Source: Paenibacillus tuaregi | GTDB taxonomy: Bacteria; Bacillota; Bacilli; Paenibacillales; Paenibacillaceae | NCBI RefSeq assembly: GCF_900086655.1 | Contig: NZ_LT575476.1 | Coordinates: 4,819,076 to 4,883,075, forward strand | Direction of reading: 5' to 3' | Length of the DNA: 64,000 nt | Part shown: positions 15,559 to 25,596 of the stretch, one piece after another | Layout of the letters: each line of letters begins with the position of its first letter | Position numbering within the stretch: position 1 is the first letter of the stretch | Position numbers and translations under genes: made by a program | Notes under the pieces: generated by a model | Told to the model about the DNA's origin: nothing | What the model saw: the letters and a program-made list of their open reading frames with translations, nothing else | Databases searched by the model: none

Positions 15559-18429
15559 TTACACAGTGGAGGCTTCTCGCTCTCTAAGCTCCTGGCTCCG
15601 CTTGGTATCCCGCTCAAGGATAGGTTTAAGATATCTTCCCGTGTAAGACTCTTCCACCTTAACCAGCTCTTCCGGTGTCCCCGTAGCAATGATCGTTCCG
15701 CCGCCGCTTCCTCCTTCTGGACCCAGGTCAATCAGATAGTCCGCGGTCTTGATGACATCAAGATTGTGCTCAATTACAAGCACGGTCTCCCCGGAGTCTA
15801 CCAGGCGGTGCAGCACCTTGAGCAGCCGGTCAATATCATCAACATGCAGCCCGGTCGTCGGCTCATCCAGAATGTACATTGTCTTGCCGGTGCTGCGGCG
15901 GTACAGCTCAGACGCCAACTTCACCCGCTGAGCCTCTCCTCCGGAGAGGGTTGTAGCAGGCTGACCCATGGTGACATAACCAAGACCTACGTCGAGAATC
16001 GTCTGAAGCTTGCGGTGAATCTTCGGAATGTTCTGGAAGAACTCTGTGGCATCCTCCACCGTCATCTCCAGCACATCGGCGATACTCTTGTCTTTATATT
16101 TAACTTCCAGTGTCTCCCGGTTATAGCGCTTGCCCTTACAAATCTCACAAGGAACATATACATCGGGAAGGAAGTGCATCTCTATCTTGATAATCCCGTC
16201 TCCACGGCATGCCTCACAGCGTCCGCCCTTGATGTTGAAGCTGAAGCGGCCTTTCTTATAACCCCGAATCTTCGCTTCATTTGTCTGGGAGAACAGATCG
16301 CGAATGTCATCGAATACTCCGGTATACGTAGCCGGATTGGAACGAGGTGTGCGGCCGATTGGCGACTGGTCGATATCGACCACCTTCTCAATATGCTCCA
16401 GCCCCTTCATCTCGCGGTACTGCCCCGGGCGGACCTTCGCCCGGTTCAAATCCCGGGCCAGAGTCTTATACAGGATCTCGTTAACCAGCGTAGACTTGCC
16501 TGAACCGGATACCCCAGTGACCGCCGAGAACACACCAATCGGAATCTTCACATTCAGGTTCTTGAGGTTGTTCTCCTTCGCCCCTTTGATCTCGATCCAG
16601 CGCCCATCAGGCTTCCTGCGTTCCGCACTCACCGGAATGAACTTCCGGCCGCTAAGGTACTGGCCTGTTAGAGACGCCTCGTCTTCCATGACTTCAGCAG
16701 GTGTCCCTTGGGAAACCACCTGCCCGCCATGAATCCCTGCTCCTGGACCAATATCGATAATGTAATCGCAGGCCAGCATGGTGTCCTCATCATGCTCAAC
16801 AACGATGAGCGTATTTCCAAGGTCACGCATGTGCTTCAGCGTTTCGATCAACCGGTCGTTATCCCGTTGATGGAGGCCGATACTTGGCTCATCCAGAATA
16901 TACAGAACGCCCATCAGACTGGAACCGATCTGGGTAGCCAGACGAATACGCTGAGCTTCGCCCCCTGACAACGTTCCTGCTGCCCGGCTCATCGTCAGAT
17001 AATCAAGGCCGACATTCACGAGAAAGCCGAGACGGCTGTTAATCTCTTTGAGAATCATATGAGCGATCGTCTGTTCCTTCTCACTGAGCTTCAACTCATT
17101 GAAGAAGTTCATGGCCTCTCCGATGGAGAGCGACGTTACATAGGCCATATTCTGCCCAGCTACAGTCACAGCCAGGCTTTCTTTCTTGAGCCGCTGCCCT
17201 TTGCAGGTGCCGCACGGCTTCGCAGCCATGAAGCCTTCAATAAATTCACGGATGCCGTCCGATGCAGTTTCCCGGTATCTCCGCTCCAGATTCGGAACAA
17301 TACCCTCGAATGTAACGTAGGCTTCCTTGCTCTGACCGAAATCGTTCTGATACCGGAAGCGTATCTTCTGTGAGCCCGTACCGTAGAGGAGCTTGTCCAT
17401 CTGCTCCTTGGTCAGCTCCGATACCGGCACATCCTGCGGAATATGATAGTGCTCGGCAACCGATCTTAGATATTGCGGATAGTAGTTAGAAGTACTTCCT
17501 GCCCAGGCCTCGAACGCCCCATCTTCAATGCTCTTGCGGGGATCGGGAACAAGCAGATCCGGGTCAATGACCATCTTGGCACCCAGACCGTCACATTCCG
17601 GGCAAGCCCCGAACGGGCTGTTGAACGAGAACATGCGCGGCGCAAGCTCCTCAATGCTGAAGCCGCAGATCGGGCAGGCAAAGTTGGAACTGAAGCGCAG
17701 CTCCTCCTGGCCGATAATATCGACAAGAATCTGCCCTCCGGACATCTTGAGCGCAGTCTCGATTGAATCAGCAAGGCGGGATTGAACGTCCTCCTTCACC
17801 ACGATCCGGTCCACCACAACCTCAATCGTGTGTTTCTTGTTCTTTTCCAGCTCAATATTTTCCGACAAATCACGCAGTTCCCCGTTCACCCGGACACGGA
17901 CAAAGCCCTGCTTGCTGATCTCAGCAAACAAGCTCTTGTGCTCCCCTTTTCTTCCGGAAATCACCGGAGCAAGAATCTGCAGGCGCGTCTTCTCCGGATA
18001 CTGCATAATACGGTCCACCATTTGTTCCACTGTCTGGGATGTAATCTCAATCCCGTGCTCCGGGCAGTGAGGATGGCCGATCCGGGCAAACAGCAGGCGC
18101 AGGTAATCATAAATCTCGGTCACCGTACCTACGGTAGAACGCGGGTTGCGGCTGGTCGTCTTCTGATCAATGGAGATTGCGGGTGATAACCCTTCAATCG
18201 AATCGACATCCGGCTTCTCCATCTGGCCCAGGAACTGGCGCGCATAGGCGGATAAGGATTCCACATAGCGCCGTTGGCCCTCAGCATAGATCGTATCAAA
18301 GGCAAGCGAGGATTTCCCGGAACCGCTAAGTCCGGTAAGAACAACAAAGCGGTCACGCGGGATCGTAATATCTATATTCTTCAAATTGTGCGCACGGGCA
18401 CCCTTTATGACAATATTCTCTATAGCCAT
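15559..18429 (-). CDS. uvrA: Excinuclease ABC subunit A
   Basis: Damage-recognition ATPase of nucleotide excision repair; dimerises and loads UvrB. The 956-aa protein has two ABC ATPase halves: Walker A GLSGSGKS near residue 32 and GVSGSGKS near 640, and LSGGEAQR signatures in each half. Zinc fingers are visible as CPIC...CPEC near residue 255 and CEAC...CEIC near 740. GGAG lies eight bases before the ATG. It follows uvrB in the same direction after 87 bp without a terminator, so uvrB-uvrA is probably one transcript. Length and motifs are normal for the family. Confidence 0.97.
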   Translation of the reverse strand: MAIENIVIKGARAHNLKNIDITIPRDRFVVLTGLSGSGKSSLAFDTIYAEGQRRYVESLSAYARQFLGQMEKPDVDSIEGLSPAISIDQKTTSRNPRSTVGTVTEIYDYLRLLFARIGHPHCPEHGIEITSQTVEQMVDRIMQYPEKTRLQILAPVISGRKGEHKSLFAEISKQGFVRVRVNGELRDLSENIELEKNKKHTIEVVVDRIVVKEDVQSRLADSIETALKMSGGQILVDIIGQEELRFSSNFACPICGFSIEELAPRMFSFNSPFGACPECDGLGAKMVIDPDLLVPDPRKSIEDGAFEAWAGSTSNYYPQYLRSVAEHYHIPQDVPVSELTKEQMDKLLYGTGSQKIRFRYQNDFGQSKEAYVTFEGIVPNLERRYRETASDGIREFIEGFMAAKPCGTCKGQRLKKESLAVTVAGQNMAYVTSLSIGEAMNFFNELKLSEKEQTIAHMILKEINSRLGFLVNVGLDYLTMSRAAGTLSGGEAQRIRLATQIGSSLMGVLYILDEPSIGLHQRDNDRLIETLKHMRDLGNTLIVVEHDEDTMLACDYIIDIGPGAGIHGGQVVSQGTPAEVMEDEASLTGQYLSGRKFIPVSAERRKPDGRWIEIKGAKENNLKNLNVKIPIGVFSAVTGVSGSGKSTLVNEILYKTLARDLNRAKVRPGQYREMKGLEHIEKVVDIDQSPIGRTPRSNPATYTGVFDDIRDLFSQTNEAKIRGYKKGRFSFNIKGGRCEACRGDGIIKIEMHFLPDVYVPCEICKGKRYNRETLEVKYKDKSIADVLEMTVEDATEFFQNIPKIHRKLQTILDVGLGYVTMGQPATTLSGGEAQRVKLASELYRRSTGKTMYILDEPTTGLHVDDIDRLLKVLHRLVDSGETVLVIEHNLDVIKTADYLIDLGPEGGSGGGTIIATGTPEELVKVEESYTGRYLKPILERDTKRSQELREREASTV

Positions 18430-18516
18430 CGTTTCATCTCCTTAAAGCTCCGCTCCATCGGCGGCTGCTTACCCTGAATTCACCCTACAAGCCGGGCGGA
18501 GCCCAACTTTCTCAAC

Positions 18517-20508
18517 TTACTCCGCCTTCAGCTCCAGTATCGCATCACGCAGCTCTGCCGCACGCTCGAACTGCAAATTCTTGGCCGCTTCCTTCATCTC
18601 GGCCTCCAGACGGCCAATATAAGCCTGGCGGTCCTTCTTCGACATCTTCTGTGCCCCGTCGGTCAAATAATCCGCCTTGCTTTCGGCAACCTTGGTCGCT
18701 TCAATAATCTCGCGAATCTTCTTCTTGATCGTCTGCGGAGTAATCCCATGCTTCTCGTTATAAGCAATCTGGATGGCCCGGCGGCGCTCGGTTTCCTTAA
18801 TCGCCTTATCCATGGATTCCGTAATGTTATCCCCGTACATCAGAACACGGCCTTCCGAGTTCCGGGCCGCACGGCCAATCGTCTGGATTAACGAACGCTC
18901 GGAACGCAGGAACCCTTCTTTATCCGCATCAAGAATAGCGACAAGTGATACCTCGGGCAGATCAAGCCCTTCGCGGAGCAGGTTGATCCCAATCAGCACA
19001 TGGAAGGTCCCGAGACGCAGATCTCTGAGAATCTGCATACGCTCAAGCGTCTTGATATCCGAATGCAGATACCTTACCTTGATGCCAATCTCCTTCAGGT
19101 AGTCGGTCAAATCTTCCGACATCTTCTTCGTCAGCGTAGTCACCAGAACACGCTCATCCTTGGCAATCCGGTCACGGATCTCCCCGATCAGATCATCAAT
19201 CTGCCCCTTGGTTGGGCGGACCTCGATTACAGGATCAAGAAGTCCGGTCGGCCGGATAATCTGCTGTACCATTGTGTCCGTATGTTCAATTTCATAAGGT
19301 CCGGGCGTCGCAGATACATAGATAATCTCTTTGATCTTCTCTTCGAACTCCTCAAACCGCAGCGGCCGGTTATCCAGCGCTGAAGGAAGACGGAAGCCGT
19401 GATCCACCAGCACGTTTTTGCGGGCTTGGTCCCCGTTATACATCGCGCGGATCTGCGGCAGTGTCACGTGGGACTCGTCGATCACAATCAACATATCATC
19501 CGGAAAGTAATCCAGCAGGGTATACGGGGTTGCTCCGCGCTCCCGGAACGTCAGCGGTCCTGAATAATTCTCAATGCCCGAACAGAAGCCCACTTCCTTC
19601 ATCATCTCGATATCATAGCGGGTACGCTGTTCCAGCCTTTGCGCCTCCAGCAGCTTCCCTTCTGAGCGGAACTTCTCCAGCTGCTCTTCCAGCTCGCGCT
19701 CAATATTCTTCAGGGCGATGCGCATCGTCTCTTCTTGGGTAACAAAGTGAGAGGCCGGGAAAATGGCAACGTGCTCGCGTTCCCCAATCAATTCCCCGGT
19801 CAGGACATCAATTTCGGTAATCCGCTCAATTTCGTCACCAAAAAACTCAACCCGTATCGCCTGCTCCCCCTTGGAAGCCGGGAAAATCTCTATTACATCC
19901 CCGCGGACGCGGAACGTCCCCCGGACAAAGTTAATGTCATTGCGCTGATACTGGATATCGACCAGTCTGGCTAAGATCTGGTTTCTCGGCTTCTCCATGC
20001 CCACGCGCAGTGACAGCAGCAAATTCCGGTATTCCATCGGGGAACCGAGGCCGTAGATACAGGATACACTGGCCACAATGATCACATCCCGACGCTCGAA
20101 CAAGGAACTTGTCGCCGAGTGCCGCAGTTTATCAATTTCCTCATTAATACTGGAGTCTTTCTCAATGTAGGTATCGGAAGAAGGGATGTACGCCTCCGGC
20201 TGGTAGTAGTCATAGTAGCTGACAAAATAATCTACGGAATTGTTGGGGAAAAACTCTTTGAACTCGCTGGCCAGCTGGGCCGCAAGCGTCTTATTGTGGG
20301 CAATTACTAGCGTCGGACGGCCGAGCTTCGCAATCGTATGGGCGATTGTGAATGTCTTCCCGGTTCCCGTGGCCCCGAGCAGCGTCTGATGCTTCTTGCC
20401 TTGTCTGACGCCCTCTACCAGCTGTTCAATTGCGGCTGGCTGATCGCCCTGGGGCTTGAAATCGGAAATAAGTTCAAATTTCTGATTACTTACGACAATA
20501 TCACTCAT
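18517..20508 (-). CDS. uvrB: Excinuclease ABC subunit B
   Basis: Helicase-like core of nucleotide excision repair that verifies damage and positions UvrC. The 663-aa product shows Walker [10 protein letters not shown] near residue 45, the beta-hairpin region [21 protein letters not shown] (about 95-115), DESH, the SATPG motif, QTIGRAARN, and a C-terminal UVR domain ([22 protein letters not shown]) that binds UvrC. Bacillus uvrB is part of the LexA regulon, but I found no good LexA box in the 400 bp upstream. A short family 2 repeat sits 88 bp before the start codon and could have disturbed or replaced the promoter region. Confidence 0.97.
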   Translation of the reverse strand: MSDIVVSNQKFELISDFKPQGDQPAAIEQLVEGVRQGKKHQTLLGATGTGKTFTIAHTIAKLGRPTLVIAHNKTLAAQLASEFKEFFPNNSVDYFVSYYDYYQPEAYIPSSDTYIEKDSSINEEIDKLRHSATSSLFERRDVIIVASVSCIYGLGSPMEYRNLLLSLRVGMEKPRNQILARLVDIQYQRNDINFVRGTFRVRGDVIEIFPASKGEQAIRVEFFGDEIERITEIDVLTGELIGEREHVAIFPASHFVTQEETMRIALKNIERELEEQLEKFRSEGKLLEAQRLEQRTRYDIEMMKEVGFCSGIENYSGPLTFRERGATPYTLLDYFPDDMLIVIDESHVTLPQIRAMYNGDQARKNVLVDHGFRLPSALDNRPLRFEEFEEKIKEIIYVSATPGPYEIEHTDTMVQQIIRPTGLLDPVIEVRPTKGQIDDLIGEIRDRIAKDERVLVTTLTKKMSEDLTDYLKEIGIKVRYLHSDIKTLERMQILRDLRLGTFHVLIGINLLREGLDLPEVSLVAILDADKEGFLRSERSLIQTIGRAARNSEGRVLMYGDNITESMDKAIKETERRRAIQIAYNEKHGITPQTIKKKIREIIEATKVAESKADYLTDGAQKMSKKDRQAYIGRLEAEMKEAAKNLQFERAAELRDAILELKAE

Positions 20509-20595
20509 TGTCCAACATCACCCTTATCGTCTAAAATAGTATTCTGTACACATTTATACTTCCAAGCCTTGTGCTAAAGTTACTATATAAGTCTC

Positions 20596-20691
20596 TATCT
20601 AAGTTGAACTATTATTGATTTACACGCAAGGCACCTATGTGAAAATGTTCTACTCTCGCCTGTTCGCAATTCTTTAAGTTCAACTTAGATA
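20596..20691. mobile_element. Structured repeat, family 2, short copy C
   Basis: A 96-bp derivative with ends TATCTAAGTTGAACT and AGTTCAACTTAGATA, a perfect 15-bp inverted repeat. Only the outer arms and GTGAAAATGTTCT remain; the central hairpins are deleted. It lies between uvrB and motA, which are divergent. The rest of 20509-20910 has no gene; a small GAGGCG / CGCCTC hairpin is at 20748-20764. Confidence 0.75.
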
Positions 20692-20910
20692 ACAATGAGT
20701 TTCTAAAAGCCTAGAGCGAACATGATTCCCATGACTTTTATAGAAAAGAGGCGCTACTCGCCTCATCATTTATATAACCCGTATCCTTGATGTCTAATAA
20801 ATAACGGAAATCCTTACTATTCCATGAATAAGAATATCTGTTCCCATGATATTATACCTTGTTCATGATATGGTTGCAACGGATAGACCGAACTAGGAGT
20901 GAGCGAACTG

Positions 20911-21696
20911 GTGGATATTACTACAGTTGTTGGTATTATAGTTGGACTTATCGCTATCGTAGGCGGCTTTATTTGGGAAGGCGGCGAGTTTACAGGGCTG
21001 ATGCAGATCACAGCAGCCTTGATCGTACTGGGGGGAACCCTGGCAGCAGTAATGATCAGCTTCCCTGCCTCCAAGCTGAAGTCCATTCCTCAAGCTCTGG
21101 CCATTGCTTTCAAAAGCCGGAATCAGAATCACGATGAGATTATAGAAGACATGGTCTCGATGGCCATGACTGCACGACGTTCCGGGGTTCTCGCTCTTGA
21201 AAGGCAGGCCGCCCAGCATGAGGATCCGTTCCTGCAGGAGGGAATCCAGCTCGTGGTTGACGGTACAGATCAGCATCTAATCAAACAGATCATGGAGCTG
21301 GAGATTGATGCTGCCGAGAACCGGTACAACGGATATGCCAAAATATTCGAGACGGCCGGCGGATATGCCCCGACCATGGGAATTATCGGCACGGTGATGG
21401 GTCTGATCCACGTGCTCGGGAGTCTGACCGAGCCGACCATGCTCGGTCCGTCGATTGCGATGGCTTTTACCGCCACCCTGTACGGGGTTGCAAGCGCCAA
21501 CCTTATTTTTCTTCCCATTGCTACCAAAATCAAAACCCGGGGCGAAGATGAAATCATCCGGCTAGAAATGCTTCTGCATGGAATTCTGTCCGTTCAGAAC
21601 GGCGATCATCATCTGCTTGTCCGCAAAAAACTCGAATCCTTCGCTTCCAAGAAACCGGACCGTGCGCCCCTGCAGGCCGGGGAGGCTGTGGAATGA
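20911..21696 (+). CDS. motA: Flagellar stator protein MotA
   Basis: With MotB, forms the ion channel that drives flagellar rotation. About 261 aa with four membrane segments: two near the N terminus (VVGIIVGLIAIVGGFIW; ITAALIVLGGTLAAVMI), a cytoplasmic domain (residues 60-160) carrying the charged residues that contact the switch, and two near 155-205 (YAPTMGIIGTVMGLIHVL; SIAMAFTATLYGVASANLIF). The GTG at 20911 is preferred (MDITTVVGI is the usual type of start; AGGAG 11 bases upstream). The GTG at 20899 overlaps that ribosome binding site. It overlaps motB by four bases (ATGA). Whether it uses protons or sodium cannot be told from this. Confidence 0.93.
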   Translation: MDITTVVGIIVGLIAIVGGFIWEGGEFTGLMQITAALIVLGGTLAAVMISFPASKLKSIPQALAIAFKSRNQNHDEIIEDMVSMAMTARRSGVLALERQAAQHEDPFLQEGIQLVVDGTDQHLIKQIMELEIDAAENRYNGYAKIFETAGGYAPTMGIIGTVMGLIHVLGSLTEPTMLGPSIAMAFTATLYGVASANLIFLPIATKIKTRGEDEIIRLEMLLHGILSVQNGDHHLLVRKKLESFASKKPDRAPLQAGEAVE

Positions 21697-22511
21697 GACA
21701 GCGCCTGAGCCGGAGACGTCAGCAGGAGAGCGGCGAATCCAAGGACCGCTGGATGATCACTTATGCGGATTTGATTACGCTGCTGCTTATTTTCTTTATC
21801 ATTATGTACGCGATGAGCAGACTGGACGTGGAGAAGTACCAGATTGTAACGGAATCGCTGCAGATGACTTTCAAGAACGGGGATTCAGTCCTCGATTTGG
21901 GATCAGGGATTACTGGCACAGCCGGCAAGAACACCTCAAAGACCCCCCCTTCCCAGCAGGGGGCCGAGAAGGGGAATAGCGATAAGCAGGGCAATTCCGG
22001 CAGCACCAAACCCTTGACTGATCGGGAGCAGGCTTTCCGGAAGCAGGAGGAGCAGCTGCAGAATCTGATGAAAATGATTCAGGAGTATATTAAGAGCAAC
22101 CATCTCGAGGATCAGATCCATGTGGCCGATCTGGCCAAGGGCATTTCGATTACGCTTAGCGACCGCTTCCTGTTCGATGTCGGAAAGGCTGATCTCAAGC
22201 CCGGCTCAGCTGAAGCTCTGAACAAGCTGGCCAGCCTGTTCAGCAAGCTGGACACCGTCATCAGCATTGAGGGCCACACGGACAACCAACCGGTTAGCGC
22301 GGGGGCCCGTTATAAAGACAATTGGGAGCTGTCCGGGGCACGTGCCCTCTCCGTCCTCCGGTATTTCATTGATACGGCCAAGCTGAAGCCGGACGAGTTC
22401 CAATACGCCGGATATGCGGATACACGTCCCGCTGCTGATAATACAACGGACCAAGGCAGGCAGAAGAACCGGCGGGTAGAAATCACGGTGCTGAGACAAT
22501 TGCAGAAATAA
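21693..22511 (+). CDS. motB: Flagellar stator protein MotB
   Basis: Anchors the stator to peptidoglycan and carries the ion-binding aspartate. The 272-aa protein has a basic N terminus, one membrane helix with the essential Asp in WMITYADLITLLLIFFII (about residues 23-40), a variable Gly/Ser/Lys-rich periplasmic linker (residues 75-120), and an OmpA-like peptidoglycan-binding domain (about 150-265) with EGHTDNQPV and QKNRRVEI. Translationally coupled to motA by a four-base overlap. A strong terminator follows 12 bp after the stop, so the operon has two genes. Confidence 0.95.
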   Translation: MRQRLSRRRQQESGESKDRWMITYADLITLLLIFFIIMYAMSRLDVEKYQIVTESLQMTFKNGDSVLDLGSGITGTAGKNTSKTPPSQQGAEKGNSDKQGNSGSTKPLTDREQAFRKQEEQLQNLMKMIQEYIKSNHLEDQIHVADLAKGISITLSDRFLFDVGKADLKPGSAEALNKLASLFSKLDTVISIEGHTDNQPVSAGARYKDNWELSGARALSVLRYFIDTAKLKPDEFQYAGYADTRPAADNTTDQGRQKNRRVEITVLRQLQK

Positions 22512-22522
22512 ACATTTACAGG

Positions 22523-22567
22523 AAAGGGGCTGTCCCAAAAGTCATTTGACCCAGGGAGGCCCCTTTG
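22523..22567 (+). terminator. Terminator of motAB
   Basis: AAAGGGGC / GCCCCTTT outer stem with inner TCCC / GGGA pairing, followed by TTTGTCTG. It begins 12 bp after the motB stop. Confidence 0.75.
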
Positions 22568-22579
22568 TCTGCTCTAAAG

Positions 22580-22810
22580 ACGCTGCGGATCGAAACATTC
22601 CTCCAATCGCTGTTGCCCCCGAATATCCTGAACTCTTCTTAAAGGAAGATATATCGGGGACAAAGCATATACTTCCGAAGTTAGCTTTTCTTCGAAAAGC
22701 TCTTAGGCGACCGCTGCCGCTTTTCCTGAGTTGCTTGTTCTCTCCGCTGCTTCGTGCGCTGTTATATTCTCCCGCCGACCTCCATCGAAGAACATTCATA
22801 AGAATTGGCC
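22580..22810. repeat. Diverged relative of the structured repeats (third type)
   Basis: No ORF. It shares the core order of the other elements: TTGCCCCCGA pairing with TCGGGGACAA around a loop that begins with a CCTGAACT run, then GGCGACCGCTGCCGCTT in the place of the small GC hairpin. Between them is an extra perfect hairpin AGCTTTT-CTTCG-AAAAGCT at 22683-22701. Terminal inverted repeats like those of families 1 and 2 are not obvious. Confidence 0.45.
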
Positions 22811-22841
22811 AACCAAGAGTCTCAGGTTGACCTAATAATAC

Positions 22842-22886
22842 AAAAGGCTGTCCCTACATCTTAAAGATGTTCTGGAACAGCCTTTA
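22842..22886 (+). terminator. Hairpin, terminator-like
   Basis: AAAAGGCTGTCC / GGAACAGCCTTT with an inner ACATCTT / AAGATGT stem. It repeats the GGCTGTCCC string found in the motB terminator at 22528. No gene reads directly into it, so it may be a secondary terminator of motAB. Confidence 0.55.
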
Positions 22887-23013
22887 AATTTCTAACCACG
22901 CCCGGTGGTTTCTACAGTCATTGCAACTGTCCGATGAAAATAAGGATTTAGATGTGACTGCCGAGAATCCTCTCTATCGCTGGATATTCCTCGAAGCTTC
23001 GTTCGATGAAATG

Positions 23014-23045
23014 TTGAAAAATCGCCTCGTAAAGGGGCGGTTTTC
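23014..23045 (-). terminator. Rho-independent terminator
   Basis: AAAACCGCCCC / GAGGCGATTTTT on the minus strand, immediately after the stop of the gene at 23046-23723. Confidence 0.75.
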
Positions 23046-23723
23046 TTATGCTTGCATGAATGCTTCTAACGGCTCCAGAATCGCGAACGTCTTCTTTCCA
23101 TCCTTCTTCCGCTGCTCATCATAGAGTTTGGTCAATTCTTCGAACGATTTAGCTTCAATCTTCGTATAACTCGATTTGGTGTATCTGATTATGTACGTCT
23201 TTACCCCTTCCTCTTCACTCCACGCGTAAACGACATCATATTTGTCCCTTAAATTCTTCAAATGAAGTGACTGGCGCAGCACTGCAAAGTGTTCTTTAAT
23301 GGCTTCATCACATTCCTCCATAATCTTCTCGTATGTACAGCCAACTCGCATCAGAATCTCCGATGCCCGTTCATCGCCGTATCTCGCGAGAAATTCCTTC
23401 AACGAAACCAGCGCATATAGCAATATTTGTTCCTTGTCATTCGGATTCCTGTATTCATAACAGCCTACAACCAAATTGCGGTCGATCATCTCCTCCTTAC
23501 TGAATTGCATATTAAACAAATACTCGAGTGTTTTCTGCTTCATAACGGTTTCCAACATCTGTTCTTTATCAATCCTGATGCCCGTTGTCACCCATGGAAA
23601 CGGTAGTTGGCCGTTACTTTCACGCGGTATGCTACCCTTAAGATTCAAAATCGGCATACCCGTAGCCATTGCGTACGACCTGTTATATCCCTCGCTGGCG
23701 AATATTTCCTGTTCTTCTCGCAT
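23046..23723 (-). CDS. Unrecognised cytoplasmic protein, 225 aa
   Basis: I do not recognise this family. The product is soluble and charged, with no signal peptide or membrane segment. It opens MREEQEIFASEGYNRSYAM, has an aromatic patch LPFPWVTTGIRID near residue 50, helical middle parts, and a C-terminal EEEGVKTYIIRYTKSSYTKIE strand region followed by a helical tail. The ATG at 23723 follows GGAGG by ten bases; an upstream in-frame start lacks a site. GC looks lower than in the neighbouring housekeeping genes, which suggests transfer. A 35-codon ORF ends 17 bases before it, and the shared ribosome binding site begins right at that stop, so the two are likely co-translated. Confidence 0.75.
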   Translation of the reverse strand: MREEQEIFASEGYNRSYAMATGMPILNLKGSIPRESNGQLPFPWVTTGIRIDKEQMLETVMKQKTLEYLFNMQFSKEEMIDRNLVVGCYEYRNPNDKEQILLYALVSLKEFLARYGDERASEILMRVGCTYEKIMEECDEAIKEHFAVLRQSLHLKNLRDKYDVVYAWSEEEGVKTYIIRYTKSSYTKIEAKSFEELTKLYDEQRKKDGKKTFAILEPLEAFMQA

Positions 23724-23740
23724 GTGCCCTGCCCCTCCTT

Positions 23741-23848
23741 TTAGTACCAAGTTCCATTCGGCGCGAAGTGCCAGCCGTCTCCTATTAGTTCATCACCGCT
23801 GCTTTTCATTAATCCGCGAAGATATTTCTGGGATATAGTTTGTATCAT
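23741..23848 (-). CDS. Possible 35-aa peptide gene upstream of the unknown gene
   Basis: An ORF of 35 codons starting ATG at 23848 (MIQTISQKYLRGLMKSS) and ending in a glycine- and tryptophan-rich tail, GDGWHFAPNGTWY. Its TAA stop overlaps the AAGGAGG that serves the next gene. No clear ribosome binding site precedes either the ATG at 23848 or an inner ATG at 23809, which is the main weakness. The tail composition differs sharply from random sequence. It may instead be the surviving 3' end of a longer gene. Function unknown. Confidence 0.4.
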   Translation of the reverse strand: MIQTISQKYLRGLMKSSGDELIGDGWHFAPNGTWY

Positions 23849-23973
23849 ATGAGAACCATAAGTTCATCTAATGGTACCGTTATCCTGCCCGTTGGCTAAT
23901 GCCGGCTGCCAGTCTACAATTTTATTTTCACAGAACAGCAGCAAGCCAAAACCAGCCACGCCCACCAACCACC

Positions 23974-25275
23974 TTACCGGTCCAGTGCCTCACCAGGAAC
24001 CTTCTCCGGTACCCGGGCACTCTTCCGCCCTTCCGCACCCCGTCGGGGCGATAAGAGCTCAAGCAGCGACAGCGGCTTCATTCTAAGCGCTACAGGCGCA
24101 TCATCATCCGGCGCCAGAATGACGCCAAGCTGGTGATGCTCCCCGGCATAGATTGCCCGCTGGAGGAACTTGCTCTCTCCCTGGCGGTTGAGCACCTCCA
24201 GCTTGCAGAAGGCCGGATTCATGCGCAGCCCGCTGTGAAGCTGCTCCTTCGTGTTCACCGGAGTCCCGTTCACTTTGAAGATCACCTCGCCGGCCTCGAT
24301 GCCGAGCTCCTCCGCAGGACTGCCGGGCAGGACGGCAAGTACCTTGAGGCCGCGGGAAGGGTGAACGAAGTAAGGACTCCGGTTCGTCTCTTCCACACTG
24401 CTGTACCATACCAGCAGCTCATGAAGCAGAAATGCGGCAAGGGCCGCAACGACAGTAAGCGGGCTCCACCAGCCGGCGAGCAGGGCCAGGCCCAGCAGCA
24501 CCACACTATACAGAAGCAGCCGGCTGGAGGTCAGCCGTGCTTTTTGACCAGGCAGCGTGCTGACCGTCATTTCCGTGAAGCCGATCAGCGCAGGCAGTGC
24601 GATAAAGCTGAAGCCGCTATGCCAGGCCTCCCCGCCGAAGAACGGCGTCCAAGGCAGCAGGCTGCCAGCATTCTGGGCCGGAATGAGCAGGAACAGCGGA
24701 ATAGGCCAGAAGCTTTTCATCTGATAACCGCCGACCACTTTCCCCCGCTTGCCTTCATAGAACAGAGGTCCGGCAAATAAAGCCCCTTGCCATCTGATCA
24801 GCAGCGCTTCGGCCAAGTGCAGCAGAGCCACCAAGGCAAGCAGAGACGGGATATTCAGATCCTGGACTGTCTTCAGCACCCCGCCCGCAAAGCCCTCCAG
24901 CGTGAACCCCGGAAACCAGCTTAATATGAATTGAATGACGCCCAAGAGCCCCACCGAATAAGCAAAACACAAATACCGCACGCGGAATAACAACAGAAGG
25001 ATAGAAACAGACCATATCAGAATAATTCCGTCCAAGGTAAGTGTGGTCCCGAGAAAGGAGGACACGACGGATATCGCAATCCCGGCGGCAAATCCGCTTA
25101 ATACGGTGATCCAGGTCTGCCGTCCCCAACTGTGAAGACGGACATGGAACAGCCTGCGCTCAAGCTGAACTTGTCTGCGGTATTGCAGCATGACCAGTAT
25201 TATCGAAATATAATAGAACGGCTGCGCTAGAAAATAGACCAAGGCATCCGACAGCTTCCATAACCATTCAAGCAC
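23974..25275 (-). CDS. minJ: MinJ-like polytopic membrane protein with C-terminal PDZ domain
   Basis: In Bacillus subtilis MinJ bridges DivIVA and MinD to place the division septum. This 433-aa protein has about seven or eight membrane segments in residues 10-310 and a PDZ domain at about 325-400 (LKVLAVLPGSPAEELGIEAGEVIFKVNG), the MinJ layout. The gene lies downstream of ctp, the M23 hydrolase, ftsX and ftsE, close to the minJ-ctpB-ftsXE neighbourhood of Bacillus. The GTG at 25275 (MLEWLWKLSD) with AGAGGA ten bases upstream is chosen over an ATG twelve codons earlier, because MinJ proteins start just before the first helix. The tail is basic and low complexity. Name inferred from architecture and context. 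Confidence 0.8.
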   Translation of the reverse strand: MLEWLWKLSDALVYFLAQPFYYISIILVMLQYRRQVQLERRLFHVRLHSWGRQTWITVLSGFAAGIAISVVSSFLGTTLTLDGIILIWSVSILLLLFRVRYLCFAYSVGLLGVIQFILSWFPGFTLEGFAGGVLKTVQDLNIPSLLALVALLHLAEALLIRWQGALFAGPLFYEGKRGKVVGGYQMKSFWPIPLFLLIPAQNAGSLLPWTPFFGGEAWHSGFSFIALPALIGFTEMTVSTLPGQKARLTSSRLLLYSVVLLGLALLAGWWSPLTVVAALAAFLLHELLVWYSSVEETNRSPYFVHPSRGLKVLAVLPGSPAEELGIEAGEVIFKVNGTPVNTKEQLHSGLRMNPAFCKLEVLNRQGESKFLQRAIYAGEHHQLGVILAPDDDAPVALRMKPLSLLELLSPRRGAEGRKSARVPEKVPGEALDR

Positions 25276-25411
25276 AATTTCCAAGTCCTCTTCACTCTCC
25301 CCTGTATCCAATACAGCAATAAAACTCTTCTTTCAGCGTAGACCAAAATTACGGATGATGGAAGTATCCAAAGTCTGGAAGCGCCTCCCAAAATGCATAC
25401 CAACCGGTACC

Positions 25412-25540
25412 CCAACTGTTGCTCCCAGATTTCTTGAAATAAATTTATAAGGTATAAGTCCGTCACAAGGCGATTGCTTCGCTTCTCCAGAATCAATTCA
25501 CGCTCTTGCCTATTCGAAATTCTTAAGTTCAACTTATATA
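25412..25540. mobile_element. Structured repeat, family 2, left-truncated copy D
   Basis: It starts abruptly at AACTGTTGCTCCCAGATTTC, corresponding to the middle of the nested copy at 14350, and runs to the intact right end AAGTTCAACTTATATA. The left inverted repeat and outer stem strand are missing. It lies between ctp and minJ; the rest of 25276-25592 is non-coding. Confidence 0.75.
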
Positions 25541-25566
25541 GGCGGGTACCGCCTCAACATTCAGAA

Positions 25567-25596
25567 AAAAAGAAGGCTGAATTCAGCCTTCTTTAT
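25567..25596 (-). terminator. Terminator overlapping the ctp stop codon
   Basis: AAGAAGGCTGAATTCAGCCTTCTT, a self-complementary stem with an A run on the far side that reads as T on the minus strand. Confidence 0.8.

Noticed and set aside
20713-20725. CGAACATGATTCC as a LexA box for uvrB
   Set aside because: Only one half site fits; the other half mismatches at most fixed positions.
22523-22886. GGCTGTCCC strings at 22528 and 22846 as the two ends of an insertion sequence
   Set aside because: They are in direct, not inverted, orientation and each belongs to its own terminator-like hairpin.
22921-23013. Short plus-strand frame beginning LQLSDENKDLDV
   Set aside because: No ribosome binding site, and it runs into the terminator and antisense of the next gene; possibly a remnant but not supportable.
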